From NCBI RefSeq assembly GCF_001905545.1, contig NZ_LIPD01000001.1, forward strand, positions 1-64,000: a stretch of DNA of 64,000 nt, read 5' to 3'. The stretch is from Streptomyces sp. CB02056. GTDB lineage: Bacteria; Actinomycetota; Actinomycetes; Streptomycetales; Streptomycetaceae. The position numbers and the translations under genes are program-made. This document shows, piece after piece, positions 61,184 to 64,000 of the stretch (its first letter is position 1; each line of letters opens with the position of its first letter). Below the pieces are notes generated by a model. It did no database searches. It was given only the letters and a program-made list of their open reading frames with translations, and was not told the DNA's origin.

Positions 61184-61975
61184 CTACCGGCCGGCCCGTC
61201 TGGCTTCCCGCCAGCGAGCGAACAGTCCCCGGGGGCGCGCGGCCGCCGGGGCCGGGACACGCATCGGTGCGGGTGCCACGGCACCCGCCGACGTGTGCTG
61301 CCCCGACGCCGCCGGCTCGGCCGTCAGCAGGACGAACAGCCGGGCCCAGCACAGCCGTTCACCCCGCGGCCAGTCCAGCGCGCGCAGCGCCGCCGAGGCC
61401 GCCTCCGACACCTCGCCGCCCACCCGGACCTCGGCGACGTCGTCCCCCGCCTTGCCGCCCAGGAAGAGCTTGACGCCCACCGGCCCGGTCCCGGTCAACT
61501 CCGCGCGCAGCGCGGGCGCGAGCGCCGGCAGCACCCGGTGCTCGGCCAGCCAGCCCGCCAGGTGCTCGTTGCCGAAGCCGAACACCGCGGCCGGCCCCTG
61601 CACCGCCCGCCAGCCCGGGAGTTCGGGCAGGGCCGGGCGGTCGGCGTGCACCCCGCGGCCCTCCGCGAACTCGACCAGCACCGGGGCGGTGGTGGTCGCC
61701 CACATCTTCACCGCGTTGGCGAGCTTCTCCTCCTCGGTCTTGCCGAGGCCGGCCGCGCAGTCCCACACCACCGGGGCGTCCGCCCGGCCCAGGTGCAGCA
61801 CGAAGCCGAGGTCCACGTGCCCGGCGCCGTCGTCCCCGGGGTGCTCGCGGACCGCCACCGCCGTGGTGCCGGGGCCGCGGACCACCTCGCCGTCCGGGCG
61901 GAACACCTGGCCCAGCCGCGCCATCTCGCGGACCACACAGCGCTGTATGACGGCCAGCCGCTCCTGAGGACCCAC
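61184..61975 (-). CDS. DUF6348-like hypothetical protein
   Basis: A 263-aa soluble protein. Residues 1-200 form the recognisable domain: VIQRCVVREMARLGQVFRPD, GAGHVDLGFVLHLGRADAPV, KTEEEKLANAVKMWATTTAP and LFLGGKAGDDVAEVRVGGEV. It matches my recollection of DUF6348 (unknown function). The C-terminal 55 residues are Ala/Pro/Arg-rich and probably disordered. GTG 61975 is chosen because GGAGGAG lies 5 nt upstream. It is convergent with the small membrane protein gene, 33 bp away. Confidence 0.7.
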   Translation of the reverse strand: MGPQERLAVIQRCVVREMARLGQVFRPDGEVVRGPGTTAVAVREHPGDDGAGHVDLGFVLHLGRADAPVVWDCAAGLGKTEEEKLANAVKMWATTTAPVLVEFAEGRGVHADRPALPELPGWRAVQGPAAVFGFGNEHLAGWLAEHRVLPALAPALRAELTGTGPVGVKLFLGGKAGDDVAEVRVGGEVSEAASAALRALDWPRGERLCWARLFVLLTAEPAASGQHTSAGAVAPAPMRVPAPAAARPRGLFARWREARRAGR

Positions 61976-62164
61976 CGGGACTCCTCCACCTCGGGAGCGC
62001 GCGGATGAGGTCGCGCTCGAACTCCGCTCGAACGCCGCCGAGGCTATCGGCCTGGCAGCCCACCGGGAAACCGTGCGGACCCCGCGGCCCTCCGGTCGCG
62101 GAAATGTTCGGAATGCCCCACTTTGGGCAGCGGAACCTGAAGGCCGTCCGCCCGGAGGACCCGC

Positions 62165-62722
62165 ATGCCCCGCAGCGCCGCCCCGCCCCCGTCCGTCCTC
62201 CTCGCCCCCGCTCCGCCGCCGTTCGGCCCCGCGGACTCCGGACTGGTCGCCGAGATCGAGGCCTACCTCGCCTCGCTGCCCGCCCCCGCGCGCACCCCGG
62301 TGCCGTACGTCTGCCCGTACGGCAGCACCATGCGGCCCTGGCAGGCCGGCCACCCCGAGCCCCGGGCCACCCTGCTCGACCGGGCGCTGGGCCGGCCCGC
62401 CCGGCCCGTCCCGGTCGCGGCGGCCGACCACCTCAGGCTCGCCTCCCGCTACATCGGGGCGCACGGCTGGCTCCAGGGCGCGATGTGGGACGAGGCCGGC
62501 CGGGTCTGCCTGCTCGGCGCGCAGGCCGCCGTGCTGGCGCACGGCTACGGCACCCCGGCCACCGTGCGCACCGCCCGGGTCCAGCTGATGGAGGTGCTGC
62601 ACGCCACCGGCCGCCCGGCGCGCTCCCCGGACGAGTACAACGACCGCCCGACCACCCGGGAGGGCGACGTCCACCAGCTGCTGGACCGGGCCGCCGCCCG
62701 GGCCGCCCGGCTCGGGCTCTGA
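62165..62722 (+). CDS. DUF6197-like hypothetical protein
   Basis: A 185-aa protein. The N-terminal 75 residues are Pro/Ala-rich. From about residue 85 it matches my recollection of DUF6197: HLRLASRYIGAHGWLQGAMW, RVCLLGAQAAVLAHGYGT and EYNDRPTTREGDVHQLLDRA. Function unknown; no catalytic motif is seen. ATG 62165 lacks a strong ribosome-binding site, and the true start might be further in. A terminator hairpin follows. Confidence 0.65.
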   Translation: MPRSAAPPPSVLLAPAPPPFGPADSGLVAEIEAYLASLPAPARTPVPYVCPYGSTMRPWQAGHPEPRATLLDRALGRPARPVPVAAADHLRLASRYIGAHGWLQGAMWDEAGRVCLLGAQAAVLAHGYGTPATVRTARVQLMEVLHATGRPARSPDEYNDRPTTREGDVHQLLDRAAARAARLGL

Positions 62723-62787
62723 GGCCCCCGCGATGCCTCCGGGTGCCCCGCAATGCCTCCGGGGGCTTCCGGGCGGGAAAACGTCGA

Positions 62788-62818
62788 CGGCCCCGGTGTG
62801 CTGGGCACACCGGGGCCG
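62788..62818. terminator. bidirectional terminator, DUF6197-like gene / tRNA-Gly
   Basis: CGGCCCCGGTGTGC (62788-62801) pairs with GCACACCGGGGCCG (62805-62818) around the 3-nt loop TGG. On the minus strand it is followed by a short T-run (GACGTTTTCC), serving the tRNA-Gly transcript. Confidence 0.8.
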
Positions 62819-62826
62819 GACCGGAG

Positions 62827-62897
62827 AGCGGGCGACGAGAATCGAACTCGCGTGACTAGTTTGGAAGACTAGGGCTCTACCATTGAGCTACGCCCGC
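62827..62897 (-). tRNA. tRNA-Gly (anticodon TCC)
   Basis: A 71-nt cloverleaf on the minus strand. Acceptor arms GCGGGCG/CGCCCGC are perfect, the D-arm is GCTCAATGGTAGAGC, the anticodon stem-loop is CTAGTCTTCCAAACTAG with TCC, and the T-arm is CGAGTTCGATTCTCG. The discriminator is T, usual for bacterial tRNA-Gly. CCA is not encoded. Confidence 0.96.
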
Positions 62898-63079
62898 ACG
62901 ACCTTCCCAGCCGTCACCGGCCGGAAGTTCGGGGGACAGCCTACCTGGTCCGGCCGCCCGCGTGCACACCGGATCGCGCACACCCCCTGCGCGCCCGCGC
63001 GGTATATCCCGCGTCGCGCCCGGGCGGATTGTGTCGGCGAGCCGCCCAGGCCCGGCGTGTACGCTTCCTCTCGGCACCA

Positions 63080-63153
63080 CGGGGTGTGGCGCAGTTTGGT
63101 AGCGCGTCCGCTTTGGGAGCGGAAGGCCGTCGGTTCGAATCCGGTCACCCCGA
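63080..63153 (+). tRNA. tRNA-Pro (anticodon TGG)
   Basis: A 74-nt cloverleaf. Acceptor arms are CGGGGTG/CACCCCG with A as discriminator, the D-arm is GCGCAGTTTGGTAGCGC, the anticodon stem-loop is TCCGCTTTGGGAGCGGA with TGG, and the T-arm is GTCGGTTCGAATCCGGT. CCA is not encoded. A hairpin terminator follows closely. Confidence 0.96.
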
Positions 63154-63161
63154 CAGTGCGG

Positions 63162-63191
63162 CAGGGTCTCGTCCGTAGGGGCGGGGCCCTG
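63162..63191 (+). terminator. terminator after tRNA-Pro
   Basis: CAGGGTCTCG (63162-63171) can pair fully, including two G-T wobbles, with CGGGGCCCTG (63182-63191), followed by the T-rich TTCTGTCTC. Confidence 0.55.
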
Positions 63192-63458
63192 TTCTGTCTC
63201 GGCGCTCCCGGACGGCGGTACGGTGGCGCCTGGCGTCCGCCTTTGGTGGTACCGGTAGGATGGGGCGCTGGCGGTAGTCCCTGTGGCGTCAACCCAGGTC
63301 AACCGCACGAGGGCGAGGAGTCAAGCTCACCGTCCACCCCACGGGAGATGCAGCTCCAACCGCCCATCGCCCGTCTCGTCCGACCCCCCTTCCGGCTCCG
63401 TCCGGACGACGGGGACGGGCGGAGACAACCTGACCGCAAGCCCCTAGGAGACCTAACC
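63192..63458 (+). promoter_or_regulatory. tig leader with a -10-like box
   Basis: TAGGAT (63256-63261), in ACCGGTAGGATGG, fits a -10 box about 200 bp before tig, so the mRNA would have a long leader. A TAGGAG ribosome-binding site sits at 63445-63450. No riboswitch or ribosomal-protein-type structure was recognised. Confidence 0.4.
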
Positions 63459-64000
63459 GTGAAGAGCGCCGTCGAGACTCTGAACCCGACCCGGGTTCGA
63501 CTCACCGTCGAGGTGCCCTTCGAGGAGCTCAAGCCCAGCCTCGACGCGGCGTACAAGAAGATCAACCAGCAGGTCTCGGTCCCGGGCTTCCGCAAGGGCA
63601 AGATCCCGAACCGGGTCATCGACCAGCGCTTCGGCCGTGGCGCCGTGCTGGAGGAGGCCGTCAACGACGCCCTGCCGCGCTTCTACACGCAGGCCGTCGA
63701 CGAGGGCAAGATCGAGGTCCTCGGACAGCCCGACATCACCAACATCGAGGGTGTCGAGAAGATCGCCGATGGCGGCGACCTGAAGTTCACCGCCGAGGTG
63801 GACGTTCGTCCCGAGGTCACCCTGCCGGAGTTCTCCTCCATCGAGGTGACCGTCGACCCGATCGCCGTCTCCGACGAGGACATCGAGAAGTCGCTGGAGC
63901 AGCTGCGCGAGCGCTTCTCCTCGGTCAAGGACGTCGAGCGCGCCGCCGCCGCCGGTGACATCGTGGTCGTCGACCTGGTGGCCAAGGTCGACGGCGAGGT
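63459..64000 (+). CDS. tig: trigger factor (partial, runs off the right edge)
   Basis: The first 180 residues of the ribosome-associated chaperone. The N-terminal ribosome-binding domain begins [20 protein letters not shown] and contains the signature [19 protein letters not shown] (about residues 42-60; GFRxGK contacts ribosomal protein L23). The start of the peptidyl-prolyl isomerase domain ([14 protein letters not shown]) is just reached at the edge. GTG 63459 has TAGGAG upstream. Position after tRNA-Pro matches streptomycete gene order, where clpP genes usually follow tig. Confidence 0.95.
   Translation, partial: MKSAVETLNPTRVRLTVEVPFEELKPSLDAAYKKINQQVSVPGFRKGKIPNRVIDQRFGRGAVLEEAVNDALPRFYTQAVDEGKIEVLGQPDITNIEGVEKIADGGDLKFTAEVDVRPEVTLPEFSSIEVTVDPIAVSDEDIEKSLEQLRERFSSVKDVERAAAAGDIVVVDLVAKVDGE

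Overview
This window is very GC-rich, with dense, often overlapping genes, GTG/TTG starts and G/C-ending codons. The gene content points to a streptomycete (Streptomyces or Kitasatospora): a HelR rifamycin-tolerance helicase behind a RAE-like element, a GH18 chitinase behind a DasR-type dre site, actinobacterial DnaA boxes, a mycothiol-type nitroreductase, a secreted M9 collagenase and several Streptomyces-restricted DUF families. No database search was run; all names rest on motifs and recalled family features.

Layout. (1) 1-10.4 kb is a potassium-homeostasis block: kdpD/kdpE, an OB-fold protein, a DUF3159 membrane protein, two TrkA-type subunits, a KimA-like APC permease and a TrmA/RumA-type RNA methyltransferase. 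(2) 10.4-25.9 kb is mixed accessory and core DNA: a LysR regulator next to a secreted collagenase, an RHH/Fic-like toxin-antitoxin pair, a GNAT enzyme, two overlapping ATP-grasp genes, an RlmA-type rRNA methyltransferase, an AAA ATPase with a MazG-like hydrolase, a DnaA-box pair, and helR. (3) 26-38 kb is mainly core metabolism: dapD, the Hen1-Pnkp RNA repair pair, argF, a secreted SOD-like protein, aconitase behind two dyads and an iron box, and a chitinase.

(4) 38.0-52.4 kb is the most interesting part: a compact gene cluster built around a LysW-type amino-group carrier protein (C-terminal EDWGE). It encodes carrier ligation (LysX), phosphorylation and release (a LysZ-LysK fusion), reduction (LysY/ArgC-like), two-carbon extension by a split transketolase, and amination by a DegT enzyme with a degenerate half-size partner. 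This matches the logic of the carrier-bound 2,6-diamino-5,7-dihydroxyheptanoate (DADH) route of vazabitide/azinomycin-type metabolites. It is followed by an ATP-grasp ligase, an amidohydrolase, an MFS exporter, an NAD(P)-dependent oxidoreductase and an ABM-type monooxygenase. No NRPS is present. A LuxR-type regulator and a 52-residue peptide with a signal-like hydrophobic segment lie divergently at the left border.

(5) 52.5-64 kb returns to housekeeping genes: pepN, a nitroreductase, an amino-acid permease, bioY, rpiB, a SpoIIE-type phosphatase, small conserved genes, tRNA-Gly(TCC), tRNA-Pro(TGG) and the start of tig, which runs off the right edge. No insertion sequence, prophage, CRISPR array or rRNA was seen.
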